64,000 bases of DNA from Olsenella sp. An293 (GCF_002159495.1 NZ_NFIT01000014.1:1-64000), one strand, 5' to 3'. Counted from the first letter of the stretch, positions 8,170-16,654 are shown. A program made the numbers and translations. Notes: generated from the letters alone by a model not told the origin.

Positions 8170-8711
8170 CGGAGGCCCTCCCTGCGATCGCGGAGCAGGT
8201 CGAGGCCGGTCTCGGTGTCGCGCGCATGCGTGCAGCGGGGCTCGCGAAGCGCGGCGGCCGCCATCGTGAGGTCCCCCGCACAGCCGGCGAGGTGCAGGCC
8301 GGCGAGGAGGGTCGCGAGCGCGGGGCACCCCGCGGCGACGGCGAGCGCGGCGACGCCGGCGGTCACGAGCACGGCCGGGGCGAGCAGCACGACGACCATG
8401 CGCCAGCGCCGCGCGGTCGCGCCGTCGGTCTTGGTGTAGAGGAAGCTTTCCTTGAGGCCAAAGGAAACGCGGCAGCCAGGGCACAGCAGCTTGAAGGCGG
8501 CGCCGTGGACGAGCTCGTGGACGGGCAGCGGCACGAGGGCGCCTAGCACGAGCGCGACCCACCACCACACGCCGACCCCCTCGCCCAAGCCGAGCAAGAA
8601 GACGAGCGCGACGACCGCCGCCGTCACGCCCGCGCAGGCGAGCGACAGGCGCAGCACCCGTCGCTGCAGGTCTGGGTCGGTGAGTATGTCAAGGGTCTCG
8701 ACAGTCTCCAT
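8166..8711 (-). CDS. DUF3267-type membrane protein with HExxH motif
   Basis: This 181-residue protein has hydrophobic segments near 24-43, 48-66, 105-125 and 127-142. HELVHG at 65-70 matches the HExxH zinc-binding motif of DUF3267 and related membrane metalloprotease-like families. Cys residues near CPGC follow at about 77-80. Catalytic activity is not established for the family. The start at 8711 is an ATG. It is coupled to queH by a 4-base overlap and is probably first in that unit. Its biological role is unknown, and co-transcription with queH does not by itself imply a tRNA function. Confidence 0.75.
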   Translation of the reverse strand: METVETLDILTDPDLQRRVLRLSLACAGVTAAVVALVFLLGLGEGVGVWWWVALVLGALVPLPVHELVHGAAFKLLCPGCRVSFGLKESFLYTKTDGATARRWRMVVVLLAPAVLVTAGVAALAVAAGCPALATLLAGLHLAGCAGDLTMAAAALREPRCTHARDTETGLDLLRDRREGLR

Positions 8712-9006
8712 GGCACCATCTTAGCCAATCGCCATCCAGGGACGCCGGGCGCCGCCCTGTTGGCACTATTTCCGCGAAGTGTGCTCCCTGCGCTCGGAGA
8801 CGCCGCGGCGACCCCTTCTCGATGCTCGGCCATCTGGGCTTTTGCTGAGAATCTCGCGCAGTTTTTGGCGGGACTTCTGGCGCAACGTGCACTTGGCGCC
8901 AAAACTGCCAACGCGGCCCCACTCGACGTCCCCGTCCATCGCATTTTGCGCCCCCGCCAAGAAGTGCGAGAATAGGGGCGCTGAAACCGTCCTCGAAGGA
9001 GCGCAC
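8712..9006. other. 295-base divergent intergenic region
   Basis: This gap separates the minus-strand DUF3267 gene and plus-strand metG. It holds a hairpin with arms AGTTTTTGGCG (8860-8870) and CGCCAAAACT (8897-8906). A weak metG promoter candidate is TTGCGC (about 8945-8950) with GAGAAT 16 bases later. The T-box signature (GGGTGGNACCGCG) expected for a tRNA-synthetase leader is not present. I see no open small gene here. Confidence 0.5.
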
Positions 9007-11028
9007 ATGCCCGACACCCGCCCGAGCTTCCCCCGCCGCGCCGTCATCACCGGCGGCATGCCCTACGGTAACAAGAACCTGCACTTTGGCCACATCGGCG
9101 GCGTCTTCGTCCCCGCCGACTTCTTCGCGCGGTTCCTGCGCGACCGCATCGGGGCAGAGAATGTGCTCTTCGTCTCCGGCACCGACTGCTACGGCTCCCC
9201 CATCGCCGAGGGCTTCCGCAAGAAGGTCGAGAACGAGGGCTACACCGGGACGATCGAGGACTACGTCCGCGTCAACCACGACGCGCAGAAGGCGGCCCTC
9301 GACGCCTACGGCATCTCGCTCGACCTCTTCGCGGGATCGGGCCTCGAGCCCGCGCGCGACGCCCACGCCCGCCTGACCGACGAGCTGATCCGCCGCCTTC
9401 ACGAGCGCGGCTACCTGCACCGCCGCACCACGCGCCAGTTCTATGACGTCGAGGCCGGAACCTTCCTCAACGGCCGCCAGGTCCAGGGCCGCTGCCCCGT
9501 GCGCGGCTGCAAGTCCGAGAAGGCCTACGCCGACGAGTGCGACCTCGGCCACCAGTTTGACCCCGAGGAGCTCATCGCCCCCGTCTCGCAGCTCACCGGC
9601 ACCACGCCCGAGCTGCGCCCGGTCGACAACTGGTACTTCGACCTGCCCGCCTTCCGCGAGGAGCTGGAGCGCCTGATGGACGAGTGGGACCTCGACCCGC
9701 AGGTCCGCGCCGTCGTCACCAAGACCGTTCGCGAGAGCCTCGTCGATCCCGTCATCTACGTCCAGACCAAGTTCCGCGAGGCGTACGACACCGTCGCCGC
9801 CGATCTTCCCGCGCACACGCTCGCCGAGGCCGAGAAGGGCCAGCAGTCGTTCTCGCTCACCTTCGCCGGGTGGGAGGAGCGCGACGAGGCCCGCGAGAAG
9901 CTCGACGCCGCCGGCGTGCGCTTCCGCACCGGCAAGTGCCTGCTGCCGCTGCGCATCACCGGCAACATCGACTGGGGCGTGCCCGCCCCCGACCTCGAGG
10001 GCAGCTCCGGCCTCACCGTGTGGGTGTGGCCCGAGAGCCTCTGGGCGCCGATCTCCTTCACGCAGACGGCGCTCGGGCTCGCGCCGGAGGGCCGCTACTC
10101 CAGCTGTGACTGGCACGACTGGTGGTGCTCCGAGGACGCCCGCGTCTACCAGTTCATCGGCCAGGACAACATCTACTTCTACTGCGTGGCGCAGCCCGCC
10201 CTCTGGGAGGCGCTCGACTGGGGCCTCACGCAGGACGTCCCCGTGGCCAACTATCACATCCTGTTCATGAACAAGAAGGCCTCGAGCTCCGGCAAGATCG
10301 CCCCGCCGATGGCCGCGGAGCTTCTGGACGCCTACACGCCCGAGCAGCTGCGCGCGCACTGGCTCTCCCTGGGCCTCGACCAGAAGGCCGTCTCCTTCAA
10401 CCCCAAGGCCTTTGACACCTCGGTCTCCCACAAGGACAAGGCCACAGGCGAGGACGTGCTCGTCCGCGACGACCCGCGCGTGGTCGACCCCGCCCTCAAG
10501 GAGAGCGCCTTCCTGACCAACATCTTCAACCGCCTGGCGCGCAGCTGCTTCTACGGCGCCGCCAACGTCTGCGACGCGCACCTGCCCGCCGTCGCCCCCG
10601 CCGCCGAGGCCGTCGAGGCCGCGCGCGACGCCATCCTCGCCTTCGAGCGTCGCGCCTACGAGTTCGACGCCCATGGTGCGCTCGGCGTCGCCGAGGAGTA
10701 CGCCCGCGCCGCCAACAAGCGCTGGGACGACGCCTCCAAGGCCGCCAAGGGCGACGACGCCGCCTACGAGGCCGCGCTCGCCGACGCCTTCGTGGCGCTG
10801 CGCGCGACCGCGCTGCTCATGCATCCGGCCGTACCCTTTGGGTGCGAGAAGATCTGCGAGCACATGGGCTTCTCGCCCGAGCTCTTCTTCTCCTGGGAAC
10901 ACGCCTTCGACGGCCCGGCCGATCTGGCCGCCGCCTGTGGCGAGACACCCGAGCAGCACCAGATCGTCCCCCTGCCCCCGCGCTTCGACTTCTTCGAGAA
11001 GCACCCGTCGCAGGTTCGCCCCAAGTAG
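9007..11028 (+). CDS. metG: Methionyl-tRNA synthetase with atypical KMSKS loop
   Basis: The protein is a class I aminoacyl-tRNA synthetase of the MetRS type, charging tRNA-Met with methionine. At 673 residues it has the ATP-binding HFGHIGG at 26-32, a zinc insert with CPVRGC (about 163-168) and DECDLGHQF, and the helical anticodon domain in the last third. In place of KMSKS there is KKASSSGK at 423-430, so the second lysine is lost or shifted. The ATG at 9007 follows AAGGAG at 6 bases. I see no C-terminal EMAP/Trbp111-like domain. It could be the cell's only MetRS or a divergent paralogue. Family placement is sound; full activity is uncertain because of the altered loop. Confidence 0.85.
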   Translation: MPDTRPSFPRRAVITGGMPYGNKNLHFGHIGGVFVPADFFARFLRDRIGAENVLFVSGTDCYGSPIAEGFRKKVENEGYTGTIEDYVRVNHDAQKAALDAYGISLDLFAGSGLEPARDAHARLTDELIRRLHERGYLHRRTTRQFYDVEAGTFLNGRQVQGRCPVRGCKSEKAYADECDLGHQFDPEELIAPVSQLTGTTPELRPVDNWYFDLPAFREELERLMDEWDLDPQVRAVVTKTVRESLVDPVIYVQTKFREAYDTVAADLPAHTLAEAEKGQQSFSLTFAGWEERDEAREKLDAAGVRFRTGKCLLPLRITGNIDWGVPAPDLEGSSGLTVWVWPESLWAPISFTQTALGLAPEGRYSSCDWHDWWCSEDARVYQFIGQDNIYFYCVAQPALWEALDWGLTQDVPVANYHILFMNKKASSSGKIAPPMAAELLDAYTPEQLRAHWLSLGLDQKAVSFNPKAFDTSVSHKDKATGEDVLVRDDPRVVDPALKESAFLTNIFNRLARSCFYGAANVCDAHLPAVAPAAEAVEAARDAILAFERRAYEFDAHGALGVAEEYARAANKRWDDASKAAKGDDAAYEAALADAFVALRATALLMHPAVPFGCEKICEHMGFSPELFFSWEHAFDGPADLAAACGETPEQHQIVPLPPRFDFFEKHPSQVRPK

Positions 11029-11034
11029 CGAGAG

Positions 11035-11118
11035 GGGCGGGGCGAGAAGGTCCGGCGCTCAGACAGCTTGCCGCAAAGGGCGCGGCAAGAACTCGCGGCG
11101 GACTTTCTCGCCCCGCCC
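11035..11118. repeat. Intergenic hairpin element, family A copy 3
   Basis: Arms 11035-11054 and 11099-11118 pair over 20 positions, one as a G-U type pair. The 44-nt apical region shares GCGCTCAGACAG, GCCGCAAAG and ACTCGCGG with copies 1 and 2. Its inner stem is CTTGCCGC/GCGGCAAG, where the other copies have TCCTCGCCGC with its own partner. Both stems therefore change while staying paired. It lies 6 bases after the metG stop. Confidence 0.85.
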
Positions 11119-11153
11119 GCACCGGATCGACCTTTTCTATCGAAGGGACTTAC

Positions 11154-12644
11154 ATGTTGGTCATGCCGCCGCCCGTGCACGTACCGCGTCCGTACGCGCT
11201 GCCGACCGTCCCGCTCGTGGCGCGCGTGGAATGCCCCATGCCGGACGGGGCGACCATCGTCGCCTGGACGTATGCGCCCGAGGGCGTGACGGACGCGCCG
11301 GGGACGCCCTTCGGCATCGACCTCTGCGTGCCGCCCGTGCTCATGCTGCACGGAAACGGCGAGGAGCACGGCATCTTTGGTCCCGTGATCGACGCCGTGT
11401 GCGCGAGCGGGCGCTCCGTCATCGCGGTGGACTCCCGCTCGCAAGGCGCCTCCACGCGCGGCACGGCCCCGCTCACCTACGAGCTCATGGCCGACGACGC
11501 CATCGAGGTCTGCGCGCGGCTGGGCGTGCCGCAGGTCCACGTGCTCGGCTTCTCCGACGGGGGCATCCTGGGACTTCTGCTCGCGCGCGACTGGGGCGCG
11601 CACGTCCTCTCCCTCACCGCCCTCGGCGCCAACCTCACGCCCGCGGGCCTGCCGAAGGAGGACACCGACTGGATGGCCTTCGCCGCCGCGGAGAACCGCC
11701 GCTGGGCGAAGGAGGGCCACGAGGGCGCCGAGCTCGAGGACGGCACGCCCGTCCCCTCCCCCGTCGAGTCCGCCCGCATCGCCGAGTTGCTGCAGCTCAT
11801 GGTCGAAAACCCGCAGATCGACGCCGCCTCGCTCGCGGGCATCGACTGTCCCGTCACCGTGATGGTGGGCGAGTTCGACGAGATCTTGCCCGAGGAGACA
11901 GGCCGCATCGTCGACGCGATCCCCGGCGCCATCAAGGTCGTGGAGCCCGGCATCGACCACAACCTGCCCAAGATGGCGCCCGAGGCCGTGGCGCGCGAGC
12001 TTTTCGCCTGCGTGGCGAGAAACGACGAGTGCCACGAGGCGCACGTCGTCGAGCCGCCCGCCGACCTCGCCTTCTGTCGCATCCCCGTCTCGGGCCTCTG
12101 GGCCGAGAAGCTCGACGAGCTCTACCGCCGCGTGGACGCCGATCCCGGGACGTCCGGCTGGGTCCAGGACGTCTGGCCGCCTGCCGGCATGGCGCGCGAG
12201 CTCCTGGCGGCCGGCGCGTACTGGGGCGCGTTCGAGGCGAGCTCGGTCCGAAACGACAGGCCCACCGATGACGCCGCCCTGCTCGGCGCGGTGGCGGTGA
12301 ACCATGACGCCGCCATGGGCAACGGTCGCGCACCCGGCCACGGCTCCGGCCTCGGCGGGCCCGGCTGGAGGCGGCACGCAAAGAGGGACGTCGCCGGCTG
12401 GCACCTGCTGGCCGTGGACCCCGCCGCGCGCGGGCGCCACGTCGCCGACGCCCTCATCGCCGCCGGCACCCTCGCCGCTCGCGAGCTCGGCGCCAAGGTG
12501 GTGCGCCTCAACACGAACGTCGCCAACGTGCCCGCCAACGCGCTCTACGCGAGCCGCGGCCTCACGCGCCACCGCCCGATCTGGCTCCCATACCCGGGGC
12601 TGCCGTTGCCCGGCTGGTCCAACCTCTGGGAGCTGGAGCTGTAG
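11154..12644 (+). CDS. Alpha/beta hydrolase fused to GNAT acetyltransferase
   Basis: Two domains lie in one 496-residue chain. Residues about 20-290 form an alpha/beta hydrolase: LHGNGE (65-70) as oxyanion loop, GFSDGG with nucleophile Ser134, a candidate acid Asp242 in GEFDE, and His269 in GIDHN. Residues about 305-490 look like a GNAT acyltransferase, with the acetyl-CoA-binding block LAVDPAARGRHVADALI near 418-434. GAAGGGA precedes the ATG at 11154. It stands alone between hairpin elements A3 and C1, so it is probably a single-gene unit. Substrates are unknown. The hydrolase half resembles esterase/lipase-type enzymes; the GNAT half is called mainly on its coenzyme-A motif. Confidence 0.8.
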   Translation: MLVMPPPVHVPRPYALPTVPLVARVECPMPDGATIVAWTYAPEGVTDAPGTPFGIDLCVPPVLMLHGNGEEHGIFGPVIDAVCASGRSVIAVDSRSQGASTRGTAPLTYELMADDAIEVCARLGVPQVHVLGFSDGGILGLLLARDWGAHVLSLTALGANLTPAGLPKEDTDWMAFAAAENRRWAKEGHEGAELEDGTPVPSPVESARIAELLQLMVENPQIDAASLAGIDCPVTVMVGEFDEILPEETGRIVDAIPGAIKVVEPGIDHNLPKMAPEAVARELFACVARNDECHEAHVVEPPADLAFCRIPVSGLWAEKLDELYRRVDADPGTSGWVQDVWPPAGMARELLAAGAYWGAFEASSVRNDRPTDDAALLGAVAVNHDAAMGNGRAPGHGSGLGGPGWRRHAKRDVAGWHLLAVDPAARGRHVADALIAAGTLAARELGAKVVRLNTNVANVPANALYASRGLTRHRPIWLPYPGLPLPGWSNLWELEL

Positions 12645-12678
12645 CACGGCGCGTTCTTCTCGGCGCCCTGCGCTCCTC

Positions 12679-12818
12679 GGCGTTGTGTACACGACCCGGC
12701 GTCGTGTACACCGCCCGAAAGTTCCTTCTCAGCAAACTCGCAGGTAGACGAGCTGCCGAGAAGTGCGCACAACGCCGGGTCGTGTACACAAGGCCAAAGC
12801 GTGCGCACACCCCCGGCG
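12679..12818. repeat. TGTACA half-site cluster, family C copy 1
   Basis: Two direct half-sites (CGGCGTTGTGTACAC at 12679 and CGGCGTCGTGTACAC at 12698) are followed by a spacer of about 49 bases. Inverted half-sites then follow (GTGCGCACAACGCCG at 12765, GTGTACACAAGG at 12783, GTGCGCACAC at 12801). The spacer carries CAGGTAGACGAGCTGCCGAG, shared with copy 2 at 26205-26339. It occupies the 238-base gap between the convergent hydrolase and anti-sigma genes, so it could act as a terminator, a protein-binding array or a repeat of mobile origin. Confidence 0.8.
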
Positions 12819-12882
12819 AGCGCGAAGAGCGGCGGCCCCGAGTCGCCGGGACCGCCGCGCGGAAGGGGCGCTCCGAAGCCGC

Positions 12883-13923
12883 CTACGCGCCCGGCTCGAT
12901 CCAGAGGTCGCCCACGCGCACGCTCGCGACGTCCTCGACGTCGATGATCCGGTCGAAGCCCATGCCCTTGGACATCCGAGCCGTCCCGCCCGCCTCGAGC
13001 GTCTCGCCGGCGCCGCCGGACCACGTGGCATCGATGGAGGGGCCGTCCTCGAGCGTGACCACAACCGGAATGCTGAGCTCCCAGCCCTGCCGGCTGGTCT
13101 CGAGCGGCTCGCCCGAGAGCGTGTACTCGACGTGGACGCCGATCGCGGAGAGCGTCAGCCGCTCGATCGTCACGTCGCAGCCGTTGTAGGTGGTCTCGAG
13201 CCCGCTCGCCAGCTCCACGGAGGTGTCCTCGTACTCAAGCGGCACGTCGAGCTCCCAGGTCCCCGCGGCGATCGGCTCGGCCGAGCGGCCCTCGTCGCCC
13301 CACCCATAGAGGTCATGCAGGGTCACGTGGGCCGTCTGGCCGGCGAGCCCTCCCTCCGTCTGGGCCCAACACAGCTGCACGAGCTGCAGGGCGGGGTCCT
13401 CGGGGTCGGCGTCGTAGAAGTAGGAGCTCATGCCGCCGGAATCGCTGCCGGAGACGAGCGGGAAGAACGACCCCTCAGGCCCCAGCGCCAGACCGACCTT
13501 GCCATCCTCGAAGCGCTCGACGTCGTCGAAGAGCGCGGGGTCATTCGGGTCGAGGGTGTAGACGACGGCGTAGAACGTGTCGTCGCCGATCACGGCGGAG
13601 ACGCAGACCGTGACCCCGCCGTCGGTCGCCGACGCCCCGGCGACGCCCGCCATGCGGGACACGTCCTCGACCTGCTCCTCCCCCATCCCAAAGACGTCCT
13701 GGAGAAACTCCGCCGCAGCCCCGAGCGCGCCCGTGGCATAGGCGGTGACCGCGCCCGCCCCCAGAACGAGCACGATGCCGGCAGCCGCCGCGGCGCGCGC
13801 GGCCCAGGGGCGCCGGCGCGACGAGGCCGCGGCAACCAACCCCTTGACCAACACGCTTTTCTCGACGGGCGAGAAGGACAGGGCGTCGAGGCCCTCCCGA
13901 TACGCGTCAAAGGTCTTCTTCAT
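12883..13923 (-). CDS. DUF4179-like membrane anti-sigma factor
   Basis: This is probably the regulator that holds the adjacent ECF sigma factor inactive at the membrane. The 346-residue protein has a short cytoplasmic N-terminus (about 1-38), one membrane helix around 42-64, and an acidic extracytoplasmic part rich in beta-strand-like sequence, the DUF4179 arrangement. The ATG at 13923 lies 9 bases after AAGGAGG; a TTG three codons earlier is less likely. It overlaps the end of the sigma gene by 17 bases, so the pair is coupled. The signal sensed is unknown. Assignment rests on layout and context; the DUF4179 match should be treated as probable. Confidence 0.75.
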   Translation of the reverse strand: MKKTFDAYREGLDALSFSPVEKSVLVKGLVAAASSRRRPWAARAAAAAGIVLVLGAGAVTAYATGALGAAAEFLQDVFGMGEEQVEDVSRMAGVAGASATDGGVTVCVSAVIGDDTFYAVVYTLDPNDPALFDDVERFEDGKVGLALGPEGSFFPLVSGSDSGGMSSYFYDADPEDPALQLVQLCWAQTEGGLAGQTAHVTLHDLYGWGDEGRSAEPIAAGTWELDVPLEYEDTSVELASGLETTYNGCDVTIERLTLSAIGVHVEYTLSGEPLETSRQGWELSIPVVVTLEDGPSIDATWSGGAGETLEAGGTARMSKGMGFDRIIDVEDVASVRVGDLWIEPGA

Positions 13924-14413
13924 CGTAACCAACCTCCTTGAGCAGCACCTTCAGCTTTGCGCGGCCGCGGCTCAGGCGCGCGGCGGCCGCGTCCTCGCTG
14001 CAGCCGCACACCCGGGCGATGTCACGAACGGAGTAGTTCTCGTAATAGCGCAGGAAGATGGTCTCGCGGTACTCGAGCGGGAGGCGCATGACGGCGCGAA
14101 AGACGAGCGCGGGGAGCGCGCGGGCGTCGACGGTCTCGGGAGCGGCGGGCTCCGCCACCTCGTCGAGCGCGACGGTCGGCCGCGAGGCGCGGCGGCGCAG
14201 CAGGTCCTTGCAGCGGTTGGCGGTGACGCGCACCACCCAAGCGCGCTCGTGCTCGGGGCCCTCGAAGGCCTCGGCGCGGCCCAGCAGCCTGAGCAGGACC
14301 TCCTGGCAGACGTCCTCTGCGTCGGCCTTCGAGCCAAGGTAGGCGTAGGAGAGGCGCAAGATGAGGTCGGCGTAGTCGTTGACCAGCCGAACGGCCCGCT
14401 TCTTCGCGCGCAT
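13907..14413 (-). CDS. ECF-family RNA polymerase sigma factor
   Basis: This 168-residue protein has both expected sigma-70 domains. Region 2 is near residues 15-75, with YLGSKADAEDVCQEVLLRLL and a DNA-melting-type segment. Region 4 is near 105-160, with LPLEYRETIFLRYYENYS and a helix-turn-helix in VRDIARVCGCSEDAAAARLSRG. It would direct RNA polymerase to a small stress regulon and usually its own promoter. The ATG at 14413 follows GGAGGAGG closely. The anti-sigma gene overlaps its 3' end. The 88-base upstream gap contains CTGTCA and TATCGT but no clear paired promoter. Confidence 0.9.
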   Translation of the reverse strand: MRAKKRAVRLVNDYADLILRLSYAYLGSKADAEDVCQEVLLRLLGRAEAFEGPEHERAWVVRVTANRCKDLLRRRASRPTVALDEVAEPAAPETVDARALPALVFRAVMRLPLEYRETIFLRYYENYSVRDIARVCGCSEDAAAARLSRGRAKLKVLLKEVGYDEEDL

Positions 14414-14501
14414 GTCCCCTCCTCCCCTCGTCGTCTCTACCTACGATACGCACGAGGGGCCGGAAGCTGACAGGATTACTCGAGAAGGGCGCGCCGGGCG
14501 C

Positions 14502-15893
14502 TCACGCCGCCGGCGGGAACAGCACGGTGATCGTGGTCCCCTTGCCGACCTCGCTCTCGAGCTTGATCTCGGCGCCGTGATAGGCGGCGGCGTGCTTGAC
14601 GATGGCAAGCCCCAGGCCGGTCCCGCCCATGTCGCGGCTCCTACCCTTGTCCACGCGATAGAAGCGCTCGAAGACCTTGGGCTGGGCCTCGGCGGGGATG
14701 CCGATGCCCGTGTCGCTCACGCGCAGCGCCGGGCGGCCGTCCACCGGCAGCGCCCAGACGTAGACCTTGCCGTCCACGCGGTTGTAGCGGATGGCGTTGT
14801 CGCAGAGGTTGGTCACGAGCTCGTCGAGCAGGCGCGCGTTGCCGCGCACGGGAGAGGAGACGCCGCCCACGCTCACGGAGACGCCCGCCCTGCGCGCCTT
14901 GGGGCCGAGGCGGTCCACGACGTCACGGGCGACGGAGAGCAGGTCGACGGGCTCCGAGGAGCCAAAGAGCTCCTGGTCGCCGTTGCGCTCGGAGTCGTCG
15001 AGTTTGGAGAGGGTGAGGATGTCGCTCACCAGCTCCGAGAGGCGGTGCGCGTCGTCGTAGATGCGCCCGGCGAACTCGGGCACGTCCTTCTTCTTGGCGA
15101 TGCCGTCACGGATGAGCTCTGCCGCCATCTGGATGGAGGCGATGGGCGTCTTGAGCTCGTGGGTCACGTTGGCCGTGAACTCACGGCGCAGGTCGGCGGC
15201 GTCCTGGACCGCCCGCATGCGGTGCAGGAGCTCCTCGTGCTGCTCGTTCAGACGCGTGACGAGGGGGTCGAGCTCCACGTAGGGCGCCACGCCGTCGCCG
15301 GAGGACGGGTCGATCTCGAGGATGGGGCGCACGAAGCGCTGCGAGAGCCGTCGCGACACCACCCAGCTCGCGGCCACGAGGACCACGGCGAGCAGGGCGA
15401 GAAGGACGAGGTCCTGGAAGAGGAAGGCCAGTACCCCGGCCCGGTCGACGGATAGGCGCATGACCTGGCCGGACTCGAGCCGCGCTGCCTCGTAGAGGCT
15501 CGTGTAGCCCACGGTGTCGCTCGCGCGCTCGGCGGCGCCCGAGCCGGTCTCGAAGGCGGAGATCACCTCGGGGCGGTCGCCGTGGTTCTCGAGGCCGACG
15601 GCCTGCGCCTGAGAGTCAAAGGTGACCGAGCCGTCGGGGTCGATGAGCGTCGCGCGGATGTCGCCGAGCTCGAGCGCCGAGAGGACGGCCGCGTCGTCGT
15701 CGGTCTGGTCGAGCAGCGAAGCCAGGGTCCGGCACTCGGCGGCGAGCTGCTCGTGCTCGTCGGCGAGGAAGGCAGACTGATAGAGCAGCGAGGCCGCCGC
15801 GGTGACCACGACGGCCACGGCGGCGCACGCCGTGACGAGCGCCACGAACATCCTGTGCGAGAGCGATCCCTTGCCCCCTGGCTGCCTGGTCAT
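14502..15893 (-). CDS. phoR: PhoR-type sensor histidine kinase
   Basis: This is the membrane sensor kinase of the phosphate operon, phosphorylating the response regulator encoded just upstream. The 463-residue protein has a membrane helix near 17-38, an extracellular domain to about 150, a second helix near 155-178 and then HAMP-like linker sequence. The H-box ANVTHELKTP has phospho-acceptor His245. It continues with the N-box LCDNAIRYN, G1 DTGIGIP, F-box FERFYRVD and G2 GGTGLGL. The ATG at 15893 follows GGGAGGG; the longer open frame upstream crosses hairpin E1 and is not used. The gene name is based on operon position; phosphate sensing probably goes through PhoU and Pst. Confidence 0.9.
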   Translation of the reverse strand: MTRQPGGKGSLSHRMFVALVTACAAVAVVVTAAASLLYQSAFLADEHEQLAAECRTLASLLDQTDDDAAVLSALELGDIRATLIDPDGSVTFDSQAQAVGLENHGDRPEVISAFETGSGAAERASDTVGYTSLYEAARLESGQVMRLSVDRAGVLAFLFQDLVLLALLAVVLVAASWVVSRRLSQRFVRPILEIDPSSGDGVAPYVELDPLVTRLNEQHEELLHRMRAVQDAADLRREFTANVTHELKTPIASIQMAAELIRDGIAKKKDVPEFAGRIYDDAHRLSELVSDILTLSKLDDSERNGDQELFGSSEPVDLLSVARDVVDRLGPKARRAGVSVSVGGVSSPVRGNARLLDELVTNLCDNAIRYNRVDGKVYVWALPVDGRPALRVSDTGIGIPAEAQPKVFERFYRVDKGRSRDMGGTGLGLAIVKHAAAYHGAEIKLESEVGKGTTITVLFPPAA

Positions 15894-15909
15894 CTGCCCT
15901 CCCTCGGTC

Positions 15910-15966
15910 TGACAATTCGGGCTGTGACAATTAGGACAGGTTGAATTGTCACAGCCCGAATTGTCA
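15910..15966. repeat. Family E hairpin between response regulator and kinase genes
   Basis: Perfect 23-bp arms (15910-15932 and 15944-15966) surround an 11-base loop. A 29-nt unit within it (15924-15952), which starts GTGACAATTAGGACAGG and ends ATTGTCAC, recurs with two changes in both arms of the hairpin at 46471-46539. On the minus strand it sits between the regulator stop and kinase start, so it could reduce or uncouple kinase expression. Confidence 0.85.
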
Positions 15967-15973
15967 CACACGC

Positions 15974-16654
15974 CTAGTCGCGCACGCGGTATCCGACGCC
16001 GCGAACGGTCTCGATTAGGTCGGACGCGTCGCCGAGCTTGGCGCGGATCTGCTGCACGTGCACGTCCACAGTGCGCGAGCCGCCGTCGAAGTCCCAGCCC
16101 CAGACCCGCTGGAGCAGCGTCTCGCGCGAGAAGACCACGCCCGGGGAGCGCATGAGAAACTCCAGCAGGTCGAACTCGCGCATCGTGAGCTGGACCTCCC
16201 GGTCCCCGACGGTGACCTCGCGGCGCTCGGGCCACAGGGTCACGTCGCCGGAGACCAGGGAGGCGGGCTTGTCCTGCACGGCCGCCTCGCGCCCGGAGCG
16301 ACGAAGCAGCGCGCGCGTGCGGCTCACCATCTCCATCATGCCAAAGGGCTTGGAGAGGTAGTCATCGGCCCCGGAGTCGAGGGCCTTCACGGTGTCGAGC
16401 TCGGTGTCCTTGGCGGTGAGCATCATCACGGGGACGTGAGAGAGCCCCGGGGTGCGGCGCAGGCGGGCGAGGATCTCGAGCCCGTCGGCGTCCGGCAGCA
16501 TGATGTCGAGAAGGACGGCGTCGGGCGTGCGCTCCACACAGGCGCGACGGAACTCGGCGTCGTCGGCGCAGCCGCGCGCCTCGATGCCTCCCTGGCCGAG
16601 GGCATAGACCGTCAGCTCACGGATGTTCTTGTCGTCCTCCACGTAGTAGACCAC
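15974..16654 (-). CDS. phoP: OmpR/PhoB-family response regulator of phosphate operon
   Basis: This 226-residue two-domain regulator has a receiver with acidic pocket EDD (6-8), phospho-acceptor Asp50 in VLLDIMLP and the conserved Lys in LSKPFG. A C-terminal winged helix ends RTVDVHVQQIRAKLGD...TVRGVGYRV. It should bind PHO boxes when phosphorylated by the adjacent kinase and activate pstS. The start is GTG at 16654, 7 bases after GGGAGGAAA. It follows phoU by 41 bases and is probably part of the same long transcript. The choice between the PhoP and PhoB names is convention only. Confidence 0.9.
   Translation of the reverse strand: MVYYVEDDKNIRELTVYALGQGGIEARGCADDAEFRRACVERTPDAVLLDIMLPDADGLEILARLRRTPGLSHVPVMMLTAKDTELDTVKALDSGADDYLSKPFGMMEMVSRTRALLRRSGREAAVQDKPASLVSGDVTLWPERREVTVGDREVQLTMREFDLLEFLMRSPGVVFSRETLLQRVWGWDFDGGSRTVDVHVQQIRAKLGDASDLIETVRGVGYRVRD

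Noticed and set aside
5098-8439. Very long open frame on the plus strand antisense to queA and corA (over 1100 codons)
   Set aside because: Its composition (His/Arg/Gly/Val runs) is that of a shadow of minus-strand genes in high-GC DNA, and the minus strand holds clear queA, corA and queH. The same applies to other long antisense frames, e.g. 224-2011 opposite recJ, 42869-45211 opposite priA and 53545-56598 opposite permease 1.
8712-9006. Possible T-box riboswitch before metG
   Set aside because: The conserved T-box sequence (GGGTGGNACCGCG) and a specifier stem are not present; only a simple hairpin is visible.
12679-12818. CRISPR-like repeat/spacer pattern in families C and D
   Set aside because: Half-sites are only about 15 bases, occur in opposite orientations and flank a single spacer; there are no regular direct repeats and no cas genes.
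15894-16235. Longer N-terminus of the PhoR-type kinase
   Set aside because: The extra frame crosses hairpin E1 and the response-regulator gene; the ATG at 15893 has a good Shine-Dalgarno and begins a normal signal/anchor helix.
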